DNA from: Ignavibacteria bacterium
GTDB taxonomy: Bacteria > Bacteroidota > Ignavibacteria > Ignavibacteriales > Melioribacteraceae
Direction: 5' to 3'
DNA length: 64,000 nt
Assembly (NCBI GenBank): GCA_012719345.1
Contig: JAAYAN010000036.1
Coordinates: forward strand, 1 to 64,000
Of the stretch, positions 1 to 9,434 are shown piece by piece. Below the pieces are notes generated by a model. The model ran no database searches. It saw only the letters and a list, made by a program, of their open reading frames with translations, and was not told where the DNA came from. Position 1 is the stretch's first letter. Each line of letters begins with the position of its first letter. A program made the translations under genes and the position numbers.

Positions 1-357
1 GAAAGAGAAGGCGGAATTACAAACAGTATTGTAGAAAGACAAGTTAAAAACGGATTGGCAGGAATTTCTGAAGCGGATTTAGGCAACATTATTATTGCTT
101 ACGAACCTGTTTGGGCTATTGGTACAGGCAAGGTAGCATCTAAAGAACAGGCGCAGGAAGTTCACGCATTTATACGCAATTTGATTAAAAGCCTTTATTC
201 GGGAGAAGCAGCCGAAAAAATTATTATTCAGTACGGCGGCAGTGTTAAACCTGATAATGCTAAAGAACTGCTTTCGCAGCCGGATATTGATGGTTCACTT
301 GTAGGCGGTGCCTGCTTAAAAGCAGATTCGTTTATGGCAATAATTCAATCAGCATAA
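1..357 (+). CDS. tpiA: Triosephosphate isomerase, C-terminal part (cut by window start)
   Basis: Interconverts dihydroxyacetone phosphate and glyceraldehyde 3-phosphate in glycolysis. The frame is already open at base 1, so the N-terminal half, including the active-site Lys and His, lies outside the window. What remains is 118 codons. It shows the motif around the catalytic glutamate ([11 protein letters not shown]), the phosphate-binding GGSVKPDN loop and the terminal [10 protein letters not shown] segment, all family hallmarks. The UUG at 55 is internal and not a start. A strong terminator follows 8 bases after the stop. Confidence 0.96.
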   Translation, partial: EREGGITNSIVERQVKNGLAGISEADLGNIIIAYEPVWAIGTGKVASKEQAQEVHAFIRNLIKSLYSGEAAEKIIIQYGGSVKPDNAKELLSQPDIDGSLVGGACLKADSFMAIIQSA

Positions 358-365
358 AATTTTAG

Positions 366-391
366 AAGCCCTGTAATCCAGGGCTTTTTTA
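366..391 (+). terminator. Rho-independent terminator of tpiA
   Basis: A 7-bp stem (AGCCCTG/CAGGGCT) with a short AT loop is followed by a run of T. It lies just after the tpiA stop codon. Confidence 0.85.
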
Positions 392-421
392 TTTAAATAT
401 ATTTTTATCCGGGAAACCGAT

Positions 422-928
422 TTGACAGATTACAGAACCGTTAATTATTGGGTAAAAAAGTTAAACCTTAAACCTCACCCCGAAAGTGGATATTATTCCG
501 AAATATATCGCTCGGAGGAAAAGATATCCAAAAACTATCTTCCTGAAAGATATTCGGGTGGCAGATGTTTTGGCACTTCAATTTATTATTTAATAGTTGC
601 TGGAAAAGCATCAAAATTTCATAGGATTAAATCGGATGAGATATGGCATTTTTATGATGGACAAGTTATTGAAATCCATATCATCGATGAAAACGGCAGC
701 TATAAAAAAATTAAATTAGGTAGAAACCCTGAAAACAACGAGCAATTTCAAGCGGTTATAGAAAGAAATAGCTGGTTTGGTGCGATTGTTGTAAACGACA
801 AAGATTATTCCTTGATTGGCTGTACTGTTGCTCCGGGTTTTGATTTTGATGATTTTGAACTTGCCGACAGGAATAAATTATTGGAAAGATATCCCGAAAA
901 AAGGGAAATCATTGAAATTCTGACATAA
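422..928 (+). CDS. DUF985 / Cupin_5 family protein
   Basis: A 168-residue protein that fits the DUF985 (Cupin_5) family, a single-domain beta-barrel cupin of about 160 residues with no settled biochemical role. Visible family features are the N-terminal YWVKKLNLKPHPESGYY block, the central SIYYLI and WHFYDG strands, and the late GCTVAPGFDFDDFEL motif. The start is UUG, with a GGGA ribosome-binding element 8 bases upstream. No ATG occurs before the conserved N-terminal block, so UUG is the likely true start. It sits alone between two unrelated genes. Confidence 0.85.
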   Translation: MTDYRTVNYWVKKLNLKPHPESGYYSEIYRSEEKISKNYLPERYSGGRCFGTSIYYLIVAGKASKFHRIKSDEIWHFYDGQVIEIHIIDENGSYKKIKLGRNPENNEQFQAVIERNSWFGAIVVNDKDYSLIGCTVAPGFDFDDFELADRNKLLERYPEKREIIEILT

Positions 929-1147
929 ATCACTAAAAATTGTTACGTTTTAGAGGATAATAACTTTTAATTTCAGGAAAATATAAATGAGTTTGTAAAA
1001 TTTTAAATTTATTGAAAACATGTGAAATAGTTACAAAACAAATGAAGAATTTTAGTAGTTTATTAAACTAAAATTAAAATTTATTTGCATAATAAAAGCA
1101 GGAATTTTAATAGAAATTTTCGAATTAAATAAATCCTTGAGGTAGAG

Positions 1148-4100
1148 ATGAGTCTTAAGCATCGTTTAAAAAGTAAGTCAGCCCCCGATGTCTCATTTAT
1201 AGGCAGAAAAAATATTGTAAATGAATTTTTATCAGAATGGGACAAACCGATTGATCAGGAACCGCAGTTTATTTTTAATATTTACGGACCTCCCGGAATT
1301 GGTAAATCGATACTTTTCAATCATTTGGTTCAATATGTTTCGGATACAGATTACGTATGTAAGCTTGATGCGAATTTTAATAATCTTTCAAATCCGTTAA
1401 GTATTATTTCCGGAATAATTGAAAATACAAAGCTTAAGAATGCAAAAGTAGAATTCAAAAAAACTCATTCTTTGTTATCCCGCTTAGAACAAATTGTTGG
1501 CGGAGAAGCCAAAAATTGGAAAGAAATTCCACATCCTGTTATTACTCAAGGTTCAGGAACGGGGCAGAGCATTAACTTGAAATCAGCCGGTACAGTTTGG
1601 ACAAGTTTGGATAGCGGACAAGATGACGGGCTTATTTCCGATCCATTGGGAGTAATTACAAAACAGCTTATTCAGGAAATAAATGAATATTGCAAAGACA
1701 ATCTAAAATTTTTAATAGCATTCGATACTTTCGAAAAAGTCCCCTATGAAGTAGACAGCTGGCTGATTAAAAGATTTTTAAGTGAACCAGTTCCTTTTGA
1801 AGTGGATTTAAGACTTATTATTTCTGGAAATGATTCGTTAAAATTCAGAGACAGAGCTTGGTATGAAGAGTGGGGCGACCAGACAAAATGCGTTGAATTA
1901 GATGGTTTTACTTTATCAGACAGCGCTGATTTCTTAAAGATAAGAAAAAATCTTTCTGATGAGAAAACCGTTAAATCAATAACTCAGGTTCTAAAGGGTA
2001 CGCCTTTCTGGATGGAAGTATGGTCTGAAAGCGGTGTAAATCTGGATGCTCTTGTTTTTATGACGAAAACATCTCCTGTTGATAACTACTTTTTTGAAAT
2101 GATTCCCGAAGAAAAGCAAAAAGAATGGGTTCGCAAGGCTGCGTTTTATACCAACTTTTCCAAAGAATCCTTAAATATTCTTTTTGAAGCAGAAACAAAA
2201 GATGCTTTCGACTGGCTCATTAAGCAATCGTTTGTAAAAACTGAAGACGGAAAGCATTATAAAATTAAAAATATTATCCGCAATCAGGTTTTATTAAATA
2301 CCTATACGCGCTCGCAGAAAGTCTTGGCAAAATCAGTTGAAAAATTATATCAATATTACGAAAGCCAGTTAAAATTGCCTTTGAAAGATTGGATTGATCT
2401 TAAAATTCAACTCAAGATTTCGAAAAACGATTTAGCGTTTCTGGAATATGCAAGTTATTATCTGGCATTGGCCAATTCCGAAATAAGCAACGATCACCTT
2501 GATATGATTCTACGTGTATCTGATTATAATATCGAAGGATCAATATCTCTATTTACTTCGGCATTTAAAGCTTTGCAGGATTTGGATATAAAGCCTACTG
2601 ACAGAGATTTAATAGCATTAAAAGCTGTTAATTTGTTTACTTTAAAAATAACAGAAAACGATCTTAAAGACGCTCAGCAACAGCTCGAAACAAAAGTATA
2701 CAGCAAATATCAGAAATCTATATTGCTTAATAGAATTGCATCTTGCTACTATTATAAGCTTGATAATCAGGATCTAGCTATAAAAACGCTTGGAGAAGCT
2801 GCCGATCCTAAAGTTGGATACGAAAGAGCATTACTTCTTAAATCAACAATTTTACAAGATTCTGATTCTGATGCAGTACTTGAAGCTACACGCATTATCC
2901 TTGAAAATAATTCTAATCACGAAGAAGCATTGACAATTCGTGCAAAATGTTTTAACCGTATCGGTCAGTTTAATGAAGCAATAGAATGTTACAGAATTAT
3001 AGTAAAGCTCGATCCAAATAATGCTGCAGCATACGAAAGTTTGGCAATAAGCCTTACAAATTCAGGTAATGCAGCAGAAGCAATTAAGCAGCACGAAAAG
3101 GCAATAAAACTTGAAGAAAATAATCCTACAATATTAATGAATTGGGGATTTAATCTTGCTGAAATAAGTAAACACGAAGAAGCTATAGAAAAATTTAAAA
3201 AAGCAGATGAATTTGATCCGAACAATAAAATTGTTCCAATATTATGGGGACAGAGTCTTGCTAATACAGGAAAATTCGATGATGCAATAGCAAAATTTGA
3301 GAAAGCAGCAGAGGTCGATTCGTCAAATAAAATTGTTTATCCTTTATGGGGAAACTGTTTAACAGAACTTGGAAGGCACGAAGAAGCTTCGAAGAAATAT
3401 GAAAAAGCAATTGACCTTGATAACCAGAATGCATTTGCATATGGATTTTGGGGATACAGTTTATCAAAACAAGGAAAACATCAAGATGCTGTTAAGCAGT
3501 ATGCAAAAGCAATTGAGCTTGATCCAAACAATATTTTTGTTCTTAAAAATTGGGCAAGATCGCTTACTGAAATAGGAAATTACGAAGAATCAATTAAACG
3601 GTATCAGCGGGCAATTGCGCTTAATCCAAATGATTCGGAAGTTCATAGAGAATGCGGAAATTGTTATTATAAGATTAATCAGCTGCGTGAAGCTATTGAA
3701 AGCTTCAGACGTGCCGTTTCGCTTGACGGGAAGGATTCGGAATCTTACAGAAATCTTGGACTTTCACTTACAAAAATCGGACAGCACGAAGAAGCTGTTA
3801 AATGTTACCAAAAAGCAATTGAACTTAATCCGAAAGATGAAATGGCATACGGCGATTGGGCAGGAAGCCTTGCAAGTCTTGGCAGGTTCGATCAGGCAAT
3901 CGAGAAATTCAAAAAAGCCATCGAAATTAATCCGGAAAACTCGTTACTATATCGTCAGTGCGGTTTAAGTTTTGCAGGATTAAGAAAGCACGAAGAAGCA
4001 ATAGAAATGTACGTAAAAGCTGTTGAACTCGATTCAAAAGATTTTACGGCGCTTGGAAGTTGGGGAAGCAGCCTTACAGCTTTAGGGCGGCATAAAGAAG

Positions 4101-6961
4101 CTATCGAGCAATTTGAAAAAGCCGTTAAACTTAATCAAAACGATGCGGTTCTTTATCGTCTTTTTGGTATAAGCAATGCAAATCTTGGCAATCATAAAGA
4201 AGCAGTTGAGAAGTTCCAAAGAGCAATTGAACTTAATCCTAAAGATGCAATTTCTTTGGCAGCTTGCGGATTAAGCCTTGCAAATCTGGGCAAACATAAA
4301 GATGCTGTAGATAATTACTATAAAGCAATTGAATTAAATCCGAATAATGCAGTAGTTTACAGAAATTGCGGATTAAGTCTAGCAAATTTGAATAAAAGAG
4401 AAGAAGCAATTGTAAATTATAAAAAATCGATTTCACTTAATCCGAATGATCCTGTTACTCATCGTAACTGTGCCCTCAGTCTGGCAAAAATAGGAAATCA
4501 CGAAGAATCACTTGTAAACTATAAAAAATCAATTGAACTTGAACCGGAAGATGCTTCCACTTTAAGAAATTACGGATTCAGCCTTGCAAGTCTCGGAAAG
4601 CATCAAGAAGCTGTTGATAATTATGAAAAAGCTATCACAATCAGCGATAAAGATCCTGTTACTTTCAGAAATTGTGGAATAAGCCTTTCAAGTTTAGGGA
4701 AGTATTTGGAATCAATTGATAAATATACAAGAGCTTTTGAATTGGATCCTTCGGATGCTGTTTCTTTCAGGAATTGCGGAATAAGTTATGCAAAACTCGA
4801 CAATCACGAAGATGCTATCAATTTACTTGAAAAATCCATTGCTATCAACACAAGTGACCCTCTTGCTTTTAAGAGCTGTGCGCAGAGTCAGGCAGAACTT
4901 GGCAGACATGAAGATGCTATTAAAAATTACAGCAAATCTCTTGCTCTCGATCCGAGCGATGCAGTATCGTTTAAGAATTGCGGTTTAAGTCTTTCAAAAT
5001 TAGGCAAATACAAAGAAGCGGTAGATAATTTCAGAAAGGCCGTTGGAATTGATCCTCGAGATGCTGAATCAATCAGGTATCTTGGATTATGTCTGGCTAA
5101 ATTAAACAAATTTGCAGATTCGCTCGATTTTTATCACAGAGCTGCCGAACTTGATCCTACAAATGCTGTAACCTTTGCTAATTGGGGTATTGCGCTAACA
5201 AAATTAAACAGGTTGAAGGAATCAATAGAAAAATACGAAAAAGCTTTATCTATCGATCCCAATTTTCAAAGTGCCGAAGTTTTTTCTAATTGGGCATTCA
5301 GTCTTGCAGAATTAGGACAGCACGAGCAATCTCTCGACAAATTCGAGAAAGCAACTGAAATGGATCCAGAAAATGCAGAAAACTATTTGAACTGGGGATT
5401 GAGTCTTGTTAAATCCCGCAAATATGCCGAAGCAGTTGAGAAGTTTCATAAATCAATCGAGTCCGATCCTAAAAATATTATTGTTCATTATAATCTTGGA
5501 ATATCGTTGCGTAATTTACGCAAATACGAAGATGCAATTGATGAATTTCAAATAGTTACAGAAATAGATCCTAATCATGCTGATGCATATTACATGTGGG
5601 GAGATATTCTTTGCACACTTAACAGGAATGAAGGCGCAATTGATAAATTCCAGATTGTTACGGAAATCGATTCGAAATATGCAGCCGCATATCTTGGCTG
5701 GGGAATGGCATTGCTGAATATGGGCAGCGACCAGGAAGCTCTTGCCCGTTTTGAAGAAGCAATTGAAATTGATTCGAATAACGCCGATTCGTATGTAGGC
5801 TGGGGTATTTGTTTAGCTAAACTTAATCACGATAAAACTGCTATAGAGAAATTTGTTAAAGCAAATGAGTTAAATTCGAATAATGCAAAATTATATGATA
5901 ATTGGGGAATGAGTTTAGCCAAATTGGGACTTTACGAAGATGCGGTTAGTAAATTTCAGCAGGTAACAAAGATAGATCCGAATTACGGTGATGTTTTCAT
6001 TCACTGGGCAATCAGTCTTGTTAAAATCGGCAAGCACGAAGAAGCAATCGAAAAATTTCATCAAGCTATTAAAATTGATCCGCTTAATCCTGAAGCCTAT
6101 CATAATCTTGCTATCAGTTTGGTTAACCTGCGTAAGTTTAATGAAGCCCTTGGCAATTATGAAAAAGTTACTGATCTTGATCCAGGGAACAAAGATGCAT
6201 TCTTCGGCTGGGGAATGTGCTTGACAAATTTAGGAAAATTTGACGAAGCAATTGATAAATTTGAAAGAGTTATTAAGCTTGACAACCGAAATGCCGAAGC
6301 TTATTACGGACTTGGTTTTGCTTTAGCTAAGTTAGGTAAAGACGAAGAAGCTTTGGATAAATTCAAATTGTCCACTCAAATCAATCCTAAAGAAGCAAAT
6401 GCTTACGACAGCTGGGGATTAAGCCTTGCCAAACTTGGTAAATTTGAGGAAGCTAACAGGAAATTCAAAAAGGCAACTGAATTGAGTTCGCGTCATAAAG
6501 GAGCCTATTTGAACTGGGCAATGAGTCTTGTTAAAATGAATGACCACGATCAGGCAATTGATAAGTTCAATAAGGTTCTAAGCATCGATCCGAATAATCC
6601 TTTTGCATATTTCAGTCTTGGCAGAAGTCTTGATGCATTAAATAGATTTACCGAATCAGCAGAAGCTCTTAAGAAAGCTTCAGATCTTGATCCAAAAGCT
6701 GTTAAAGTAAGATCGAATTACGCTGTAGCATTATTAAAGAGCGGACAAATTGATGAAGCGAAAGCTGAATACGGAAGGATTTTCGAATTAGTTAGATCCG
6801 GACAAAATTCCGATAAAATAAAAGTTGCCAATAAAGCTGAATTCTTACAGAAGGCCGTTCTTTCTGACCTTGCTCTTGCTCAAAAAACTAGCGAAGGTGA
6901 AATTCTAAACAGAATTAATGGAGCAATTAAACTTGTTCAGGATGCAGCAAAAACAGTTTAA
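1148..6961 (+). CDS. Giant STAND-type NTPase with 38 TPR-like repeats
   Basis: A 1937-residue protein. Residues 47-54 are a Walker A motif (GPPGIGKS). A hydrophobic strand ending in FDTFE near residue 194 is the likely Walker B, and a G-x-P at about 284 matches the sensor motif of STAND ATPases. After a helical linker, residues 592-1885 contain 38 back-to-back 34-residue TPR-like units (one of 37, one of 33) with the pattern W/NxGxSLxxLGxxEEAIxxFxKAIELDPNN. STAND proteins of this shape are signal-responsive switches in which the repeat superhelix senses a ligand and the NTPase oligomerises. No effector domain is visible at either end. The start is supported by a GAGGT element. The gene is monocistronic and has its own terminator. 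A scaffold, regulator or defence role cannot be decided from the sequence. Confidence 0.85.
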   Translation: MSLKHRLKSKSAPDVSFIGRKNIVNEFLSEWDKPIDQEPQFIFNIYGPPGIGKSILFNHLVQYVSDTDYVCKLDANFNNLSNPLSIISGIIENTKLKNAKVEFKKTHSLLSRLEQIVGGEAKNWKEIPHPVITQGSGTGQSINLKSAGTVWTSLDSGQDDGLISDPLGVITKQLIQEINEYCKDNLKFLIAFDTFEKVPYEVDSWLIKRFLSEPVPFEVDLRLIISGNDSLKFRDRAWYEEWGDQTKCVELDGFTLSDSADFLKIRKNLSDEKTVKSITQVLKGTPFWMEVWSESGVNLDALVFMTKTSPVDNYFFEMIPEEKQKEWVRKAAFYTNFSKESLNILFEAETKDAFDWLIKQSFVKTEDGKHYKIKNIIRNQVLLNTYTRSQKVLAKSVEKLYQYYESQLKLPLKDWIDLKIQLKISKNDLAFLEYASYYLALANSEISNDHLDMILRVSDYNIEGSISLFTSAFKALQDLDIKPTDRDLIALKAVNLFTLKITENDLKDAQQQLETKVYSKYQKSILLNRIASCYYYKLDNQDLAIKTLGEAADPKVGYERALLLKSTILQDSDSDAVLEATRIILENNSNHEEALTIRAKCFNRIGQFNEAIECYRIIVKLDPNNAAAYESLAISLTNSGNAAEAIKQHEKAIKLEENNPTILMNWGFNLAEISKHEEAIEKFKKADEFDPNNKIVPILWGQSLANTGKFDDAIAKFEKAAEVDSSNKIVYPLWGNCLTELGRHEEASKKYEKAIDLDNQNAFAYGFWGYSLSKQGKHQDAVKQYAKAIELDPNNIFVLKNWARSLTEIGNYEESIKRYQRAIALNPNDSEVHRECGNCYYKINQLREAIESFRRAVSLDGKDSESYRNLGLSLTKIGQHEEAVKCYQKAIELNPKDEMAYGDWAGSLASLGRFDQAIEKFKKAIEINPENSLLYRQCGLSFAGLRKHEEAIEMYVKAVELDSKDFTALGSWGSSLTALGRHKEAIEQFEKAVKLNQNDAVLYRLFGISNANLGNHKEAVEKFQRAIELNPKDAISLAACGLSLANLGKHKDAVDNYYKAIELNPNNAVVYRNCGLSLANLNKREEAIVNYKKSISLNPNDPVTHRNCALSLAKIGNHEESLVNYKKSIELEPEDASTLRNYGFSLASLGKHQEAVDNYEKAITISDKDPVTFRNCGISLSSLGKYLESIDKYTRAFELDPSDAVSFRNCGISYAKLDNHEDAINLLEKSIAINTSDPLAFKSCAQSQAELGRHEDAIKNYSKSLALDPSDAVSFKNCGLSLSKLGKYKEAVDNFRKAVGIDPRDAESIRYLGLCLAKLNKFADSLDFYHRAAELDPTNAVTFANWGIALTKLNRLKESIEKYEKALSIDPNFQSAEVFSNWAFSLAELGQHEQSLDKFEKATEMDPENAENYLNWGLSLVKSRKYAEAVEKFHKSIESDPKNIIVHYNLGISLRNLRKYEDAIDEFQIVTEIDPNHADAYYMWGDILCTLNRNEGAIDKFQIVTEIDSKYAAAYLGWGMALLNMGSDQEALARFEEAIEIDSNNADSYVGWGICLAKLNHDKTAIEKFVKANELNSNNAKLYDNWGMSLAKLGLYEDAVSKFQQVTKIDPNYGDVFIHWAISLVKIGKHEEAIEKFHQAIKIDPLNPEAYHNLAISLVNLRKFNEALGNYEKVTDLDPGNKDAFFGWGMCLTNLGKFDEAIDKFERVIKLDNRNAEAYYGLGFALAKLGKDEEALDKFKLSTQINPKEANAYDSWGLSLAKLGKFEEANRKFKKATELSSRHKGAYLNWAMSLVKMNDHDQAIDKFNKVLSIDPNNPFAYFSLGRSLDALNRFTESAEALKKASDLDPKAVKVRSNYAVALLKSGQIDEAKAEYGRIFELVRSGQNSDKIKVANKAEFLQKAVLSDLALAQKTSEGEILNRINGAIKLVQDAAKTV
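2921..6802 (+). repeat. 38 tandem ~102-bp TPR-coding units
   Basis: Direct DNA repeat with 102-bp periodicity inside the giant NTPase gene, encoding residues 592-1885. The units are diverged at the DNA level but strongly patterned at the protein level. Unit 23 has three extra residues and unit 24 lacks one. Some adjacent units, such as those at 4230-4540, are noticeably more alike than distant ones, which suggests local duplication. Confidence 0.85.
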
Positions 6962-6988
6962 TATTTAAGCAGATGATTTGTATAATAA

Positions 6989-7016
6989 AGTCCGGTAAAT
7001 GCCGGACTTTTTTTTG
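6989..7016 (+). terminator. Rho-independent terminator
   Basis: Stem AGTCCGG/CCGGACT with a 6-base loop and a T-tract, 28 bases after the TPR gene stop. Confidence 0.85.
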
Positions 7017-7095
7017 AGAATCAGTTGCACAGATTGAAACGAAAAAGAAAATGATATTATAAATATTTGTATTTTTGCAAAAAAAGATAAAGATA

Positions 7096-8205
7096 ATGGA
7101 AGATAAAACAGAAAAAAAGTATCGTCCGGATTGGCATCCGGAAAATGCCGGGGATGAATTTGCTGTAAGAGTAGTAAAAGGAAGTGAGCCGGGAAAACCA
7201 GAAATTATCAAACCTGAGATTAAAAGAAGACATTATGAAATTGATGATTACGCTGAGGGTGTTTTAAGAAACGACAGAACAATTTTAGCACGTACAATTA
7301 CTTTAATTGAAAGTAATTCATCAAAACATCAGGCAATTGCAGAGGAAGTTTTAAAACGAATTCTTCCGTTTACTGGTAAATCTTTAAGGATAGGAATTAC
7401 AGGTGTTCCCGGAGCCGGAAAAAGTACGCTGATTGAAGCTCTCGGTCTTTATCTTATAAAAAACGGGCATAAAGTTGCTGTTCTAGCTGTAGACCCGAGC
7501 AGCAGTGTAACAAAAGGTTCAATTTTAGGTGATAAAACGCGGATGGAAAAATTATCGCGCGAACAAAACTGTTTTATCCGTCCTTCCCCTTCGAGCGGAA
7601 CTTTAGGGGGGGTAACTAAAAAAAGCCGCGAAACTATTCTTGTTTGCGAAGCGGCTGGCTTTGATGTAATATTGATTGAAACTGTGGGTGTCGGTCAAAG
7701 TGAGATAACAGTCCGTTCGATGGTGGATTTTTTTCTGCTTGTTATGATAGCCGGAGCTGGTGACGAGCTGCAGGGGATAAAAAAGGGTGTTATTGAAATT
7801 GCAGATGCCTTGCTCGTTAATAAAGCTGACGGTGAAAATAAAAAGAAAGCGGAGATAGCAAGAGCAGAATATTCTAATGCGCTGCATTATCTTCAGCCGG
7901 CAACTCCCGGGTGGAAATCGCTGGCTCATACGTGTTCAGCTGTTACCGGCGAAGGAATTCCTGAAATTTGGGAAATGATTAACAAATTCAAAGAAATAAC
8001 TTCCGAATCAGGTTTTTTTGAAATGCGCAGAAAACAGCAGTCGCTTCAATGGACTTTTGATATGATTGAGGAAGAATTAAAAGACAGTTTTTACAAACAT
8101 CCGAAGATTATTAAAATATTGCCTGAAATTAAAGAAAAACTGCTTCAGGAGAAAATTCTGCCGACAACTGCTGCTGATGAATTGCTTAATTTATTTAAGG
8201 AATAA
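7096..8205 (+). CDS. meaB: MeaB/ArgK-type G3E GTPase, methylmalonyl-CoA mutase chaperone
   Basis: P-loop GTPase of the MeaB/ArgK family, which guards adenosylcobalamin-dependent mutases such as methylmalonyl-CoA mutase and gates cofactor loading. Visible motifs are Walker A (GVPGAGKSTLIEALG), the switch segment VDPSSSVTKGSILGDKTRM, ETVGVGQSE, and the base-specificity motif NKADGE. I chose ATG 7096 (369 residues) because the in-frame UUG at 7075 lies in an AT-rich stretch and adds only a short lysine-rich lead. No mutase gene is in the window, so the partner must be encoded elsewhere. It converges with the following minus-strand gene. Confidence 0.93.
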   Translation: MEDKTEKKYRPDWHPENAGDEFAVRVVKGSEPGKPEIIKPEIKRRHYEIDDYAEGVLRNDRTILARTITLIESNSSKHQAIAEEVLKRILPFTGKSLRIGITGVPGAGKSTLIEALGLYLIKNGHKVAVLAVDPSSSVTKGSILGDKTRMEKLSREQNCFIRPSPSSGTLGGVTKKSRETILVCEAAGFDVILIETVGVGQSEITVRSMVDFFLLVMIAGAGDELQGIKKGVIEIADALLVNKADGENKKKAEIARAEYSNALHYLQPATPGWKSLAHTCSAVTGEGIPEIWEMINKFKEITSESGFFEMRRKQQSLQWTFDMIEEELKDSFYKHPKIIKILPEIKEKLLQEKILPTTAADELLNLFKE

Positions 8206-8219
8206 TACTGTTAATTTTG

Positions 8220-9434
8220 CTAATTTTTATTTTCGTTCTTCAGCATTTTTAACGTAAAAGCACCAATAGTAACAATCAGCAATGAAATAACTACCCAGAG
8301 CCATATTTTATTTGATTCCTTTTGAGAAATACCTGCAATAAGAATTTCTTCTTCCGATAGCTTGGCTTCATTTATATTTCCGGGAATTTTATCTTTGAAA
8401 TTAACAATATCATAATTCGGAGCAGAGGAGTATTTGCTCCCGTAATAAATGAAATAGTCGGCATCTTCATCAAAACGAGCTTTTAAACTGTAAATTTTAC
8501 CTTTTACCTCGGACGACGCAAAATTAAGCGGCTGATTATCCTGATTTCTTATAATAATTCTTATGTGCTTCGTTAAAATATCATCAAAAGAAAATTGATT
8601 GCTGCTAAGTGAAGAAACATATCCGCTTAAAAGATGCTGAAAATAAGGACGCGTACCTTTTTCAGTTTTAATACTGTCGAAAAGATACTCGATAACCACG
8701 GACCGGTAAAAATCAATTTTATCGGAAAAATTAAGTTTTAAAAATGAAACCGGAACAGCGTGTTTTAAAATTATATTTATTTCAGTATTATTCCTTTTTT
8801 TTTCAGAATAATCAGCAGAAGTTTTAATAATCCGGTAGTTTCCGGAGTTAACTTTTTCTTCCGAAATAATTGCATTTTGAAATTTCGTTTCTTCATTGCT
8901 CTTTATCAAAAGGCGGAAATATCTGTACGAAGAATAATCGAAACGCAAGGTTGTAAAAACATAATCGGCATATTCATTTTTCATTGAAACAATTCTTGAA
9001 TCTTTGCTGATAAGAAACCATTCATTCAAGTCCATACTTCCTTCAAGGTCAACCCGCCAGTCAAAATTATCCAGACTAAAGTTTAATTGAATTTTATTTA
9101 TTGTTTTTGTTTCGCCGGCATCGAAAGTAAAATAATATCCGTTGGAATTATAAGATTTGTTTATAACCGAAAATTCTATTCGCTTTTCGGAAGAAACATC
9201 CTTATCAAAATCAATTATATAAGGAGCTTCAATAGTATCATTTCCTTTAAAACCGAAAATCCGTATATCCGAAAATTCTGTATTTAAGCGGGAATACATT
9301 TCGTCAGGCAGAATTATTTTTTGCCATTTGTTTGCGGCTGGTGTTATTTCTCTTCGGAAATTAAAATCGGATGGTTTACTAAAAATTGTAATTGAAATAA
9401 AAAGTAAACAGCAGCTAAAAATATTCTTATTCAT
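8220..9434 (-). CDS. DUF3999-like secreted/membrane-anchored protein
   Basis: A 404-residue protein with an N-terminal signal peptide (hydrophobic residues 4-19) and one C-terminal transmembrane helix (IWLWVVISLLIVTIGAFTL) followed by a basic tail. The bulk should therefore be periplasmic. The N-terminal region, with its KWQKIILPDEMY and DIRIFGFKG segments, resembles DUF3999, which predicts beta-sandwich domains. Its start overlaps the end of the upstream DUF2339 gene by 8 bp. This pairing recurs in many bacteria and supports the assignment. Function unknown; a cell-envelope role is likely. Confidence 0.72.
   Translation of the reverse strand: MNKNIFSCCLLFISITIFSKPSDFNFRREITPAANKWQKIILPDEMYSRLNTEFSDIRIFGFKGNDTIEAPYIIDFDKDVSSEKRIEFSVINKSYNSNGYYFTFDAGETKTINKIQLNFSLDNFDWRVDLEGSMDLNEWFLISKDSRIVSMKNEYADYVFTTLRFDYSSYRYFRLLIKSNEETKFQNAIISEEKVNSGNYRIIKTSADYSEKKRNNTEINIILKHAVPVSFLKLNFSDKIDFYRSVVIEYLFDSIKTEKGTRPYFQHLLSGYVSSLSSNQFSFDDILTKHIRIIIRNQDNQPLNFASSEVKGKIYSLKARFDEDADYFIYYGSKYSSAPNYDIVNFKDKIPGNINEAKLSEEEILIAGISQKESNKIWLWVVISLLIVTIGAFTLKMLKNENKN

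Noticed and set aside
2921-6802. CRISPR-like periodic repeat
   Set aside because: The period is 102 bp and lies wholly in one open reading frame encoding TPR units; spacers and constant repeats are missing.
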